Part shown: positions 25,201-37,779 of the stretch, in pieces
How the letters are laid out: each line of letters begins with the position of its first letter
Position numbering within the stretch: position 1 is the first letter of the stretch
Assembly (NCBI RefSeq): GCF_052857255.1
Contig: NW_027526500.1
Span: forward strand, 186,001-250,000
Origin: Amblyomma americanum
Lineage: Eukaryota; Arthropoda; Arachnida; Ixodida; Ixodidae
Direction of reading: 5' to 3'
DNA: 64,000 bases
Program-made: the position numbers and the translations under genes
Notes under the pieces: generated by a model
Seen by the model: only the letters and a program-made list of their open reading frames with translations
What the model was told of the DNA's origin: nothing
Databases searched by the model: none

Positions 25201-26330
25201 TTGACGCGTATCAGAGGAACACTTGTAAAACCGATGTGTTCAGATTTAGCTCGTTTCGGTCTAAAACAGCTTGTTTCGTTGTATTAAGCACGAATACATG
25301 CTTTACGCGCAGTTATAGAAGAAAAAGTTTTGACGCGTATCAGAGACACTTGTAAACCGATGTGTTGTGATTTAGCTCGTTTCGGTCTAAAACAGCTTGT
25401 TTCGTTGTATTAAGCAAGAATACATGCTTTTCGCGCAGTTATAAGAGAAAAAGTTTTGACGCGTGTCACAGGGACACTTGTAAACCGATGTGTTCAGATT
25501 TAGCTCGTTTCGGTTTGAAACAGCTTGTTTCGTAGTAATAAGCAAGAATACATGCTTTTCGCGCAGTTATAAGAGAAAAAGTTTTGACGCGTATCAGAGG
25601 AACACTTGTAAAACCTTTGTGTTGTGATTTAGCTCGTTTCGGTCTAAAACAGCTTGTTTCGCTGTATTAAGCAAGAATACATGCTTTTCGCGCAGTTATA
25701 AGAGAAAAAGTTTTGACGCGTATTACAGAGACACTTGTAAAACCGATGTGTTGTGATTTAGCTCGTTTCGGTCTAAAACAGCTTGTTTCGTTGTATTAAG
25801 CAAGAATACATGCTTTTCGCGCAGTTATAAGAGAAAAAGTTTTGAGTATCACGTGGATACTTGTAAAACCGATGTGTTCAGATTTAGCTCGTTTCGGTCT
25901 AAAACAGCTTGTTTCGTTGTATTAAGCACGAATACATGCTTTTCGCGCAGTTATAAGAGAAAAAGTTTTGACGAGTGTCACGTTTAACACTTGTAATACC
26001 GATGTGTTGTGATTTAGCTCGTTTCGGTCTAAAACAGCTTGTTCCGCTGTATTAAGCAAGAATACATGCTTTTCGCGCAGTTATAAGAGAAAAAGTTTTG
26101 ACGCGTATCAGAGGAAAACTTGTAAAACCGATGTGTTGTGATTTAGCTCGTTTCGGTCTAAAACAGCTTGTTTCGCTGTATTAAGCAAGAATACATGCTT
26201 TTCGCGCAGTTATAGGAGAAAAAGTTTTGACGCGTATTAGAGAGACACTTGCAAAACCGATGTGTTGTGATTTAGCTCGTTTCGGTCTAAAACAGCTTGT
26301 TTCGTTGTATTAAGCAAGAATACATGCTTT
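22246..26330. repeat. ~32-monomer block, copy 2 (4,121 bp offset)
   Basis: Second copy of 18,125-22,085. Private changes include AGCACAAATAC near 22,716, TTTTCACGCAG near 22,730 and 24,787, GATGCGTTCAG at 24,205, CTCGTATCGG near 24,347 and a 3-base loss giving ACCGGTGTTGTG near 24,586. Those from 24,205 onward reappear at 31.7-32.3 kb and 38.5-39.1 kb, so they arose before the later 7,476 and 6,827 bp copying steps. Confidence 0.82.
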
Positions 26331-29300
26331 TGGCGCAGTTATAAGAGAAAAAGTTTTGACGAGTATCACGTGGATACTTGTAAAACCGATGTGTTCAGAT
26401 TTAGCTCGTTTCGGTCAAAAACAGCCTGTTTCGTTGTATTAAGCACGAATACATGCTTTTCGCGCAGTTAAAAGAGAAAAAGTTTTGACGAGTATCACGT
26501 GGAACACTTGTAATACCGATGTGTTGTGATTTAGCTCGTTTCGGTCTAAAACAGCTTGTTTCGCTGTATTAAGCAAGAATACATGCTTTTCGCGCAGTTA
26601 TAAGAGAAAAAGTTTTGACGAGTATCACGTGGAACACTTGTAGTACCGATGTGTTGTGATTTAGCTCGTTTCGGTCTAAAACAACTTGATTCGCTGTATT
26701 AAGCAAGAATACATGCTTTTCGCGCAGTTATAAGAGAAAAAGTTTTGACGCGTATTAGAGAGACACTTGTAAAACCGATGTGTTGTGATTAGCTCGTTTC
26801 GGTCTAAAACAGCTTGTTTCGTTGTATTAAGCAAGAATACATGCTTTTCGCGCAGTTAAAAGAGAAAAAGTTTTGAGTATCACGTGGAACACTTGTAATA
26901 CCGATGTGTTGTGATTTAGCTCGTTTCGGTCTAAAACACCTTGTTTCGCTGTATTAAGGAAGAATACATGCTTTTCGCGCAGTTTTAAAAGAAAAAGTTT
27001 TGACGCGTATCAGAGGAACACTTGTAAAACCGATGTGTTGTGATTTAGCTCATTTCGGTCTAAAACAGCTTGTTTCGCTGTATTAAGCAAGAATACATGC
27101 TTTTCGCGCAGTTATAAGAGAAAAAGTTTTGACGAGTATCACGTGGATACTTGTAAAACCGATGTGTTCAGATTTAGCTCCTTTCGGTCTAAAACAGCTT
27201 GTTTCGTTGTATTAAGCAAGAATACATGCTTTTCGCGCAGTTATAAGAGAAAAAGTTTTGACGCGTATTAGAGAGACACTTGTAAAACCGATGTGTTGTG
27301 ATTTAGCTCGTTTCGGTCTAAAACAGCTTGTTTCGTTGTATTAAGCTAGAATACATGCTTTTCGCGCAGTTATAGGAGAAAAAGTTTTGACGAGTATCAC
27401 GTGGATACTTGTAAAACCGATGTGTTCAGATTTAGCTCGTTTCGGTCTAAAACAGCTTGTTTCGCTGTATTAAGCAAGAATACATGCTTTTCGCGCAGTT
27501 ATAAGAGAAAAAGTTTTGACGAGTATCACGTGGAACACTTGTAGTACCGATGTGTTGTGATTTAGATCGTTTCGGTCTAAAACAACTTGATTCGCTGTAT
27601 TAAGCAAGAATACATGCTTTTCGCGCAGTTATAAGAGAAAAAGTTTTGACGAGTATCACGTGGATACTTGTAAAACCGATGTGTTCAGATTTAGCTCGTT
27701 TCGGTCTAAAGCAGCTTGTTTCGTTGTATTAAGCAAGAATACATGCTTTTCGTGCAGTTATAAGAGAAAAAGTTTTGACGCGTATTAGAGAGACACTTGT
27801 AAAACCGATGTGTTGTGATTAGCTCGTTTCGGTCTAAAACAGCTTGTTTCGTTGTATTAAGCAAGAATACATGCTTTTCGCGCAGTTAAAAGAGAAAAAG
27901 TTTTGACGGGTATCACGTGGAACACTTGTAATACCGATGTGTTGTGATTTAGCTCGTTTCGGTCTAAAACAGCTTGTTTCGCTGTATTAAGCAAGAATAC
28001 ATGCTTTTCGCGCAGTTTTAAAAGAAAAAGTTTTGACGCGTATCAGAGGAACACTTGTAAAACCGATGTGTTGTGATTTAGCTCATTTCGGTCTAAAACA
28101 GCTTGTTTCGCTGTATTAAGCAAGAATACATGCTTTTCGCGCAGTTATAAAAGAAAAAGTTTTGACGAGTATCACGTGGATACTTGTAAAACCGATGTGT
28201 TCAGATTTAGCTCGTTTCGGTCTAAAACAGCTTGTTTCGTTGTATTAAGCAAGAATACATGCTTTTCGCGCAGTTATAAGAGAAAAAGTTTTGACGCGTA
28301 TTAGAGAGACACTTGTAAAACCGATGTGTTGTGATTTAGCTCGTTTCGGTCTAAAACAGCTTGTTTCGTTGTATTAAGCAAGAATACATGCTTTTCGCGC
28401 AGTTATAAGAGAAAAAGTTTTGACGAGTATCACGTGGATACTTGTAAAACCGATGTGTTCAGATTTAGCTCGTTTCGGTCAAAAACAGCTTGTTTCGTTG
28501 TATTAAGCACGAATACATGCTTTTCGCGCAGTTAAAAGAGAAAAAGTTTTGACGAGTATCACGTGGAACACTTGTAATACCGATGTGTTGTGATTTAGCT
28601 CGTTTCGCTCTAAAACAGCTTGTTTCGCTGTATTAAGCAAGAATACATGCTTTTCGCGCAGTTATAAGAGAAAAAGTTTTGACGAGTATCACGTGGAACA
28701 CTTGTAGTACCGATGTGTTGTGATTTAGCTCATTTCGGTCTAAAACAGCTTGTTTCGCTGTATTAAGCAAGAATACATGCTTTTCGCGCAGTTATAAGAG
28801 AAAAAGTTTTGACGCGTGTCACAGGGACACTTGTGAAACCGATGTGTTCAGATTTAGCTTGTTTCGGTCTGAAACAGCTTGTTTCGTTGTATTAAGCACG
28901 AATACATGCTTTTCGCGCAGTTATAAAAGAAAAAGTTTAGACGCGTATCAGAGGAACACTTGTAAAACCGATGTGTTGTGATTTAGCTCGTTTCGGTCTA
29001 AAACAGCTTGTTTCGCTGTATTAAGCAAGAATACATGCTTTTCGCGCAGTTATAGGAGAAAAAGTTTTGACGCGTATCAGAGGAACACTTGTAAAACCGA
29101 TGTGTTGTGATTTAGCTCGTTTCGGTCTAAAACAGCTTGTTTCGCTGTATTAAGCAAGAATACATGCTTTTCGCGCAGTTATAAGAGAAAAAGTTTTGAG
29201 TATCACGTGGATACTTGTAAAACCGATGTGTTCAGATTTAGCTCGTTTCGGTCTAAAACAGCTTGTTTCGTTGTATTAAGCACGAATACATGCTTTTCGC

Positions 29301-29775
29301 GCAGTTATAAGAGAAAAAGTTTTGACGAGTATCACGTTTAACACTTGTAATACCGATGTGTTGTGATTTAGCTCGTTTCGGTCTAAAACAGCTTGTTCCG
29401 CTGTATTAAGCAAGAATACATGCTTTTCGCGCAGTTATAAGAGAAAAAGTTTTGACGCGTATCAGAGGAAAACTTGTAAAACCGATGTGTTGTGATTTAG
29501 CTCGTTTCGGTCTAAAACAGCTTGTTTCGCTGTATTAAGCAAGAATACATGCTTTTCGCGCAGTTATAGGAGAAAAAGTTTTGACGCGTATTAGAGAGAC
29601 ACTTGCAAAACCGATGTGTTGTGATTTAGCTCGTTTCGGTCTAAAACAGCTTGTTTCGTTGTATTAAGCAAGAATACATGCTTTTGGCGCAGTTATAAGA
29701 GAAAAAGTTTTGACGAGTATCACGTGGATACTTGTAAAACCGATGTGTTCAGATTTAGCTCGTTTCGGTCTAAAA
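23950..29775. repeat. Large higher-order block, copy 1 (7,476 bp offset)
   Basis: About 45 monomers matching 31,426-37,251. Anchors are GATGCGTTCAG at 24,205 (partner 31,681), ACACCTTG with AAGGAAGAAT near 26,935 (partner near 34,411), AAAGCAGC at 27,708 (partner 35,184) and GTTTCGCTC at 28,602 (partner 36,078). One difference seen is TTATAAAAG near 28,145 against TTATAAGAG near 35,621. The match ends where the diverged island begins. It overlaps the previous block because the higher-order levels are nested. Confidence 0.87.
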
Positions 29776-30952
29776 CACCTTGTTTCTTTGTAGTAAGCAC
29801 GAATACATGCTTTTCGCGCAGTTATAAGAGAAAACGTTTTGACGAGTATCACGTGGAACACTTGTAATACCGATGTGTTGTGATTTAGCTCGTTTCGGTC
29901 TAAAAGAGCTTGTTTCGCTGTATTAAGCAAGAATACATGCTTTTCGCGCAGTTATAAGAGAAAAAGTTTTGACGCGTGTCACAAGGACACTTGTAAAACC
30001 GATGTGTTCAGATTCAGCTCGTTTCGGTCTAAAACAGCTTGTTTCGTTGTATTAAGCACGAATACATGCTTTTCGCGCAGTTATAAGAGAAAAAGTTTAG
30101 ACGCGTATCAGAGGAACACTTGTAAAAATGATGTGTTGTGATTTAGCTCGTTTCGGTCTAAAACAGCTTGTTTCGCTGTATTAAGCAAGAATACATGCTT
30201 TTCGCGCAGTTATAAGAGAAAAAAATTTGACGCGTAACAGAGGAACACTTGTAAAACCGATGTGTTGTGATTTAGCTCGTTTTGGTCTAAAACAGCTTGT
30301 TTCGCTGTATTAAGCAGGAATACATGCTTTTCGCGCAGTTATAAGAGAAAAAGTTTTAAAGGCATGTCACAAGGACACTTGTAAAACCGATGTGTTCAGA
30401 TTTACCTCGTTTCGGTCTAAAACAGCTTGTTTCGTTGGACTAAGCAAGAAAACATGCTTTTCGCGCAGTTATAAGAGAAAAAAGTTTTGACGCGTATCAG
30501 AGGAACACTTGTAAAACCGATGTGTTGTGATTTAGCTCATTTCGGTCTAAAACAGCTTGTTTCGCTGTATTAAGCAAGAATACATGCTTTTCGCGCAGTT
30601 ATAAGAGAAAAAGTTTTGACGCGTGTCCCAGGGACACTTGTAAAACCGATGTGTTCAGATTTAGCTCGTTTCGGTCTAAAACAGCTTGTTTCGTTGTATT
30701 AAGCACGAATACATGCTTTTCGCGCAGTTATAAGAGAAAAAGTTTAGACGCGTATCAGAGGAACACTTGTAAAACCGATGTGTTGTGATTTAGCTCGTTT
30801 CGGTCTAAAACAGCTTGTTTCGTTGTATTAAGCAAGAATACATGCTTTTCGCGCAGTTATAAGAGAAAAAGTTTTGACGCGTATCAGAGGAACACTTGTA
30901 TAACCTTTGTGTTGTGATTTAGCTCGTTTCGGTCTAAAACAGCTTGTTTCGC
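29776..30952. repeat. Diverged monomer island (~9 monomers)
   Basis: Nearly every monomer here carries changes seen nowhere else in the window: CTTTGTAGTAAGC near 29,786, AAAACGTTTTG near 29,832, AAAGAGCTTG near 29,902, GATTCAGCTC near 30,011, AAAAATGATG near 30,125, CGCGTAACAG near 30,230, GTTTTGGTC near 30,278, AGGCATGTCACAAGG near 30,360, TTACCTCG near 30,403, TTGGACTAAG near 30,435, AAAACATGC near 30,449 and GTGTCCCAGG near 30,622. It sits between homogenised blocks and has no full counterpart in the window. The corresponding stretch at 37.25-37.78 kb is shorter and made of common variants. Confidence 0.88.
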
Positions 30953-33900
30953 TGTATTAAGCAAGAATACATGCTTTTCGCGCAGTTATAAGAGAAAAAG
31001 TTTTGACGAGTATCACGTGGAACACTTGTAATACCGATGTGTTGTGATTTAGCTCGTTTCGGTTTAAAACAGCTTGTTTCGCTGTATTAAGCAAGAATAC
31101 ATGCTTTTCGCGCAGTTATAAGAGAAAAAGTTTTGACGCGTATCAGAGGAACACTTGTAAGACCGATGTGTTGTGATTTAGCTCATTTCGGTCTAAAACA
31201 ACTTGTTTCGCTGTAATAAGCAAGAATACATGCTTTTCGCGCAGTTATAAGAGAAAAAGTTTTGACGCGTGTCACAGGGACACTTGTAAAACCGATGTGT
31301 TCAGATTTAGCTCGTTTCGGTCTGAAACAGCTTGTTTCGTTGTATTAAGCACGAATACATGCTTTTCGCGCAGTTATAAGAGAAAAAGTTTTGACGCGTA
31401 TCAGAGGAACATTTGTAAAACCTTTGTGTTGTGATTTAGCTCGTTTCGGTCTAAAACAGCTTGTTTCGCTGTATTAAGCAAGAATACATGCTTTTCGCGC
31501 AGTTTTAAAAGAAAAAGTTTTGACGCGTATCAGAGGAACACTTGTAAAACCGATGTGTTGTGATTTAGCTCATTTCGGTCTAAAACAGCTTGTTTCGCTG
31601 TATTAAGCAAGAATACATGCTTTTCGCGCAGTTATAAGAGAAAAAGTTTTGACGAGTATCACGTGGATACTTGTAAAACCGATGCGTTCAGATTTAGCTC
31701 CTTTCGGTCTAAAACAGCTTGTTTCGTTGTATTAAGCAAGAATACATGCTTTTCGCGCAGTTATAAGAGAAAAAGTTTTGACGCGTATTAGACACTTGTA
31801 AAACCGATGTGTTGTGATTTAGCTCGTATCGGTCTAAAACAGCTTGTTTCGTTGTATTAAGCAAGAATACATGCTTTTCGCGCAGTTATAGGAGAAAAAG
31901 TTTTGACGAGTATCACGTGGATACTTGTAAAACCGATGTGTTCAGATTTAGCTCGTTTCGGTCAAAAACAGCTTGTTTCGTTGTATTAAGCACGAATACA
32001 TGCTTTTCGCGCAGTTAAAAGAGAAAAAGTTTTGACGAGTATCACGTGGAACACTTGTAATACCGGTGTTGTGATTTAGCTCGTTTCGGTCTAAAACAGC
32101 TTGTTTCGCTGTATTAAGCAAGAATACATGCTTTTCGCGCAGTTATAAGAGAAAAAGTTTTGACGAGTATCACGTGGAACACTTGTAGTACCGATGTGTT
32201 GTGATTTAGCTCATTTCGGTCTAAAACAGCTTGTTTCGCTGTATTAAGCAAGAATACATGCTTTTCACGCAGTTATAAGAGAAAAAGTTTTGACGCGTGT
32301 CACAGGGACACTTGTGAAACCGATGTGTTCAGATTTAGCTCGTTTCGGTCTGAAACAGCTTGTTTCGTTGTATTAAGCACGAATACATGCTTTTCGCGCA
32401 GTTATAAGAGAAAAAGTTTAGACGCGTATCAGAGGAACACTTGTAAAACCGATGTGTTGTGATTTAGCTCGTTTCGGTCTAAAACAGCTTGTTTCGCTGT
32501 ATTAAGCAAGAATACATGCTTTTCGCGCAGTTATAGGAGAAAAAGTTTTGACGCGTATCAGAGGAACACTTGTAAAACCGATGTGTTGTGATTTAGCTCG
32601 TTTCGGTCTAAAACAGCTTGTTTCGCTGTATTAAGCAAGAATACATGCTTTTCGCGCAGTTATAAGAGAAAAAGTTTTGACGCGTATCAGAGGAACACTT
32701 GTAAAACCGATGTGTTCAGATTTAGCTCGTTTCGGTCTAAAACAGCTTGTTTCGTTGTATTAAGCACGAATACATGCTTTACGCGCAGTTATAGAAGAAA
32801 AAGTTTTGACGCGTATCAGAGACACTTGTAAACCGATGTGTTGTGATTTAGCTCGTTTCGGTCTAAAACAGCTTGTTTCGTTGTATTAAGCAAGAATACA
32901 TGCTTTTCGCGCAGTTATAAGAGAAAAAGTTTTGACGCGTGTCACAGGGACACTTGTAAACCGATGTGTTCAGATTTAGCTCGTTTCGGTTTGAAACAGC
33001 TTGTTTCGTAGTAATAAGCAAGAATACATGCTTTTCGCGCAGTTATAAGAGAAAAAGTTTTGACGCGTATCAGAGGAACACTTGTAAAACCTTTGTGTTG
33101 TGATTTAGCTCGTTTCGGTCTAAAACAGCTTGTTTCGCTGTATTAAGCAAGAATACATGCTTTTCGCGCAGTTATAAGAGAAAAAGTTTTGACGCGTATT
33201 ACAGAGACACTTGTAAAACCGATGTGTTGTGATTTAGCTCGTTTCGGTCTAAAACAGCTTGTTTCGTTGTATTAAGCAAGAATACATGCTTTTCGCGCAG
33301 TTATAAGAGAAAAAGTTTTGAGTATCACGTGGATACTTGTAAAACCGATGTGTTCAGATTTAGCTCGTTTCGGTCTAAAACAGCTTGTTTCGTTGTATTA
33401 AGCACGAATACATGCTTTTCGCGCAGTTATAAGAGAAAAAGTTTTGACGAGTGTCACGTTTAACACTTGTAATACCGATGTGTTGTGATTTAGCTCGTTT
33501 CGGTCTAAAACAGCTTGTTCCGCTGTATTAAGCAAGAATACATGCTTTTCGCGCAGTTATAAGAGAAAAAGTTTTGACGCGTATCAGAGGAAAACTTGTA
33601 AAACCGATGTGTTGTGATTTAGCTCGTTTCGGTCTAAAACAGCTTGTTTCGCTGTATTAAGCAAGAATACATGCTTTTCGCGCAGTTATAGGAGAAAAAG
33701 TTTTGACGCGTATTAGAGAGACACTTGCAAAACCGATGTGTTGTGATTTAGCTCGTTTCGGTCTAAAACAGCTTGTTTCGTTGTATTAAGCAAGAATACA
33801 TGCTTTTGGCGCAGTTATAAGAGAAAAAGTTTTGACGAGTATCACGTGGATACTTGTAAAACCGATGTGTTCAGATTTAGCTCGTTTCGGTCAAAAACAG

Positions 33901-36900
33901 CCTGTTTCGTTGTATTAAGCACGAATACATGCTTTTCGCGCAGTTAAAAGAGAAAAAGTTTTGACGAGTATCACGTGGAACACTTGTAATACCGATGTGT
34001 TGTGATTTAGCTCGTTTCGGTCTAAAACAGCTTGTTTCGCTGTATTAAGCAAGAATACATGCTTTTCGCGCAGTTATAAGAGAAAAAGTTTTGACGAGTA
34101 TCACGTGGAACACTTGTAGTACCGATGTGTTGTGATTTAGCTCGTTTCGGTCTAAAACAACTTGATTCGCTGTATTAAGCAAGAATACATGCTTTTCGCG
34201 CAGTTATAAGAGAAAAAGTTTTGACGCGTATTAGAGAGACACTTGTAAAACCGATGTGTTGTGATTAGCTCGTTTCGGTCTAAAACAGCTTGTTTCGTTG
34301 TATTAAGCAAGAATACATGCTTTTCGCGCAGTTAAAAGAGAAAAAGTTTTGAGTATCACGTGGAACACTTGTAATACCGATGTGTTGTGATTTAGCTCGT
34401 TTCGGTCTAAAACACCTTGTTTCGCTGTATTAAGGAAGAATACATGCTTTTCGCGCAGTTTTAAAAGAAAAAGTTTTGACGCGTATCAGAGGAACACTTG
34501 TAAAACCGATGTGTTGTGATTTAGCTCATTTCGGTCTAAAACAGCTTGTTTCGCTGTATTAAGCAAGAATACATGCTTTTCGCGCAGTTATAAGAGAAAA
34601 AGTTTTGACGAGTATCACGTGGATACTTGTAAAACCGATGTGTTCAGATTTAGCTCCTTTCGGTCTAAAACAGCTTGTTTCGTTGTATTAAGCAAGAATA
34701 CATGCTTTTCGCGCAGTTATAAGAGAAAAAGTTTTGACGCGTATTAGAGAGACACTTGTAAAACCGATGTGTTGTGATTTAGCTCGTTTCGGTCTAAAAC
34801 AGCTTGTTTCGTTGTATTAAGCTAGAATACATGCTTTTCGCGCAGTTATAGGAGAAAAAGTTTTGACGAGTATCACGTGGATACTTGTAAAACCGATGTG
34901 TTCAGATTTAGCTCGTTTCGGTCTAAAACAGCTTGTTTCGCTGTATTAAGCAAGAATACATGCTTTTCGCGCAGTTATAAGAGAAAAAGTTTTGACGAGT
35001 ATCACGTGGAACACTTGTAGTACCGATGTGTTGTGATTTAGATCGTTTCGGTCTAAAACAACTTGATTCGCTGTATTAAGCAAGAATACATGCTTTTCGC
35101 GCAGTTATAAGAGAAAAAGTTTTGACGAGTATCACGTGGATACTTGTAAAACCGATGTGTTCAGATTTAGCTCGTTTCGGTCTAAAGCAGCTTGTTTCGT
35201 TGTATTAAGCAAGAATACATGCTTTTCGTGCAGTTATAAGAGAAAAAGTTTTGACGCGTATTAGAGAGACACTTGTAAAACCGATGTGTTGTGATTAGCT
35301 CGTTTCGGTCTAAAACAGCTTGTTTCGTTGTATTAAGCAAGAATACATGCTTTTCGCGCAGTTAAAAGAGAAAAAGTTTTGACGGGTATCACGTGGAACA
35401 CTTGTAATACCGATGTGTTGTGATTTAGCTCGTTTCGGTCTAAAACAGCTTGTTTCGCTGTATTAAGCAAGAATACATGCTTTTCGCGCAGTTTTAAAAG
35501 AAAAAGTTTTGACGCGTATCAGAGGAACACTTGTAAAACCGATGTGTTGTGATTTAGCTCATTTCGGTCTAAAACAGCTTGTTTCGCTGTATTAAGCAAG
35601 AATACATGCTTTTCGCGCAGTTATAAGAGAAAAAGTTTTGACGAGTATCACGTGGATACTTGTAAAACCGATGTGTTCAGATTTAGCTCGTTTCGGTCTA
35701 AAACAGCTTGTTTCGTTGTATTAAGCAAGAATACATGCTTTTCGCGCAGTTATAAGAGAAAAAGTTTTGACGCGTATTAGAGAGACACTTGTAAAACCGA
35801 TGTGTTGTGATTTAGCTCGTTTCGGTCTAAAACAGCTTGTTTCGTTGTATTAAGCAAGAATACATGCTTTTCGCGCAGTTATAAGAGAAAAAGTTTTGAC
35901 GAGTATCACGTGGATACTTGTAAAACCGATGTGTTCAGATTTAGCTCGTTTCGGTCAAAAACAGCTTGTTTCGTTGTATTAAGCACGAATACATGCTTTT
36001 CGCGCAGTTAAAAGAGAAAAAGTTTTGACGAGTATCACGTGGAACACTTGTAATACCGATGTGTTGTGATTTAGCTCGTTTCGCTCTAAAACAGCTTGTT
36101 TCGCTGTATTAAGCAAGAATACATGCTTTTCGCGCAGTTATAAGAGAAAAAGTTTTGACGAGTATCACGTGGAACACTTGTAGTACCGATGTGTTGTGAT
36201 TTAGCTCATTTCGGTCTAAAACAGCTTGTTTCGCTGTATTAAGCAAGAATACATGCTTTTCGCGCAGTTATAAGAGAAAAAGTTTTGACGCGTGTCACAG
36301 GGACACTTGTGAAACCGATGTGTTCAGATTTAGCTTGTTTCGGTCTGAAACAGCTTGTTTCGTTGTATTAAGCACGAATACATGCTTTTCGCGCAGTTAT
36401 AAAAGAAAAAGTTTAGACGCGTATCAGAGGAACACTTGTAAAACCGATGTGTTGTGATTTAGCTCGTTTCGGTCTAAAACAGCTTGTTTCGCTGTATTAA
36501 GCAAGAATACATGCTTTTCGCGCAGTTATAGGAGAAAAAGTTTTGACGCGTATCAGAGGAACACTTGTAAAACCGATGTGTTGTGATTTAGCTCGTTTCG
36601 GTCTAAAACAGCTTGTTTCGCTGTATTAAGCAAGAATACATGCTTTTCGCGCAGTTATAAGAGAAAAAGTTTTGAGTATCACGTGGATACTTGTAAAACC
36701 GATGTGTTCAGATTTAGCTCGTTTCGGTCTAAAACAGCTTGTTTCGTTGTATTAAGCACGAATACATGCTTTTCGCGCAGTTATAAGAGAAAAAGTTTTG
36801 ACGAGTATCACGTTTAACACTTGTAATACCGATGTGTTGTGATTTAGCTCGTTTCGGTCTAAAACAGCTTGTTCCGCTGTATTAAGCAAGAATACATGCT

Positions 36901-37250
36901 TTTCGCGCAGTTATAAGAGAAAAAGTTTTGACGCGTATCAGAGGAAAACTTGTAAAACCGATGTGTTGTGATTTAGCTCGTTTCGGTCTAAAACAGCTTG
37001 TTTCGCTGTATTAAGCAAGAATACATGCTTTTCGCGCAGTTATAGGAGAAAAAGTTTTGACGCGTATTAGAGAGACACTTGCAAAACCGATGTGTTGTGA
37101 TTTAGCTCGTTTCGGTCTAAAACAGCTTGTTTCGTTGTATTAAGCAAGAATACATGCTTTTGGCGCAGTTATAAGAGAAAAAGTTTTGACGAGTATCACG
37201 TGGATACTTGTAAAACCGATGTGTTCAGATTTAGCTCGTTTCGGTCTAAA
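30953..37250. repeat. Large higher-order block, middle copy
   Basis: From about 31,426 this matches 23,950-29,775 at offset 7,476. From 30,953 to about 34,905 it also matches 37,780-41,732 at offset 6,827, anchored by GGTTTAAAAC at 31,061 (partner 37,888), GATGCGTTCAG at 31,681 (partner 38,508) and GCTAGAATAC at 34,821 (partner 41,648). It is thus the middle member of a three-copy series of 58- and 53-monomer spacing. Only satellite sequence is present. Confidence 0.87.
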
Positions 37251-37779
37251 ACAGCTTGTTTCGTTGTATTAAGCACGAATACATGCTTTTCGCGCAGTTA
37301 TAAGAGAAAAAGTTTTGACGAGTATCACGTGGAACACTTGTAATACCGATGTGTTGTGATTTAGCTCGTTTCGGTCTAAAACAGCTTGTTTCGCTGTATT
37401 AAGCAAGAATACATGCTTTTCGCGCAGTTATAAGAGAAAAAGTTTTGACGCGTATCAGAGGAACACTTGTAAAACCGATGTGTTGTGATTTAGCTCATTT
37501 CGGTCTAAAACAGCTTGTTTCGCTGTATTGAGCAAGAATACATGCTTTTCGCGCAGTTATAAGAGAAAAAGTTTTGACGCGTATCAGAGGAACACTTGCA
37601 AAACCGATGTGTTCAGATTTAGCTCGTTTCGGTCTAAAACAGCTTGTTTCGTTGTATTAAGCACGAATACATGCTTTACGCGCAGTTATAGAAGAAAAAG
37701 TTTTGACGCGTATCAGAGACACTTGTAAAACCGATGTGTTGTGATTTAGCTCGTTTCGGTCTAAAACAGCTTGTTTCGT
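37251..37779. repeat. Satellite linker replacing the diverged island
   Basis: About four monomers that occupy the place of the diverged island but carry only common variants. The 58- and 53-monomer spacings differ by 649 bp (five monomers), consistent with loss of part of the island in this copy, or its gain in the other. TATTGAGCAAG near 37,527 removes a stop codon that most monomers have, which explains the open frame at 37,528-37,728. Confidence 0.75.

Noticed and set aside
29776..30952. Diverged island as an inserted mobile element
   Set aside because: Monomer length, phase and orientation continue through it; there are no terminal repeats, target-site duplications or foreign sequence. 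It is satellite with more substitutions.
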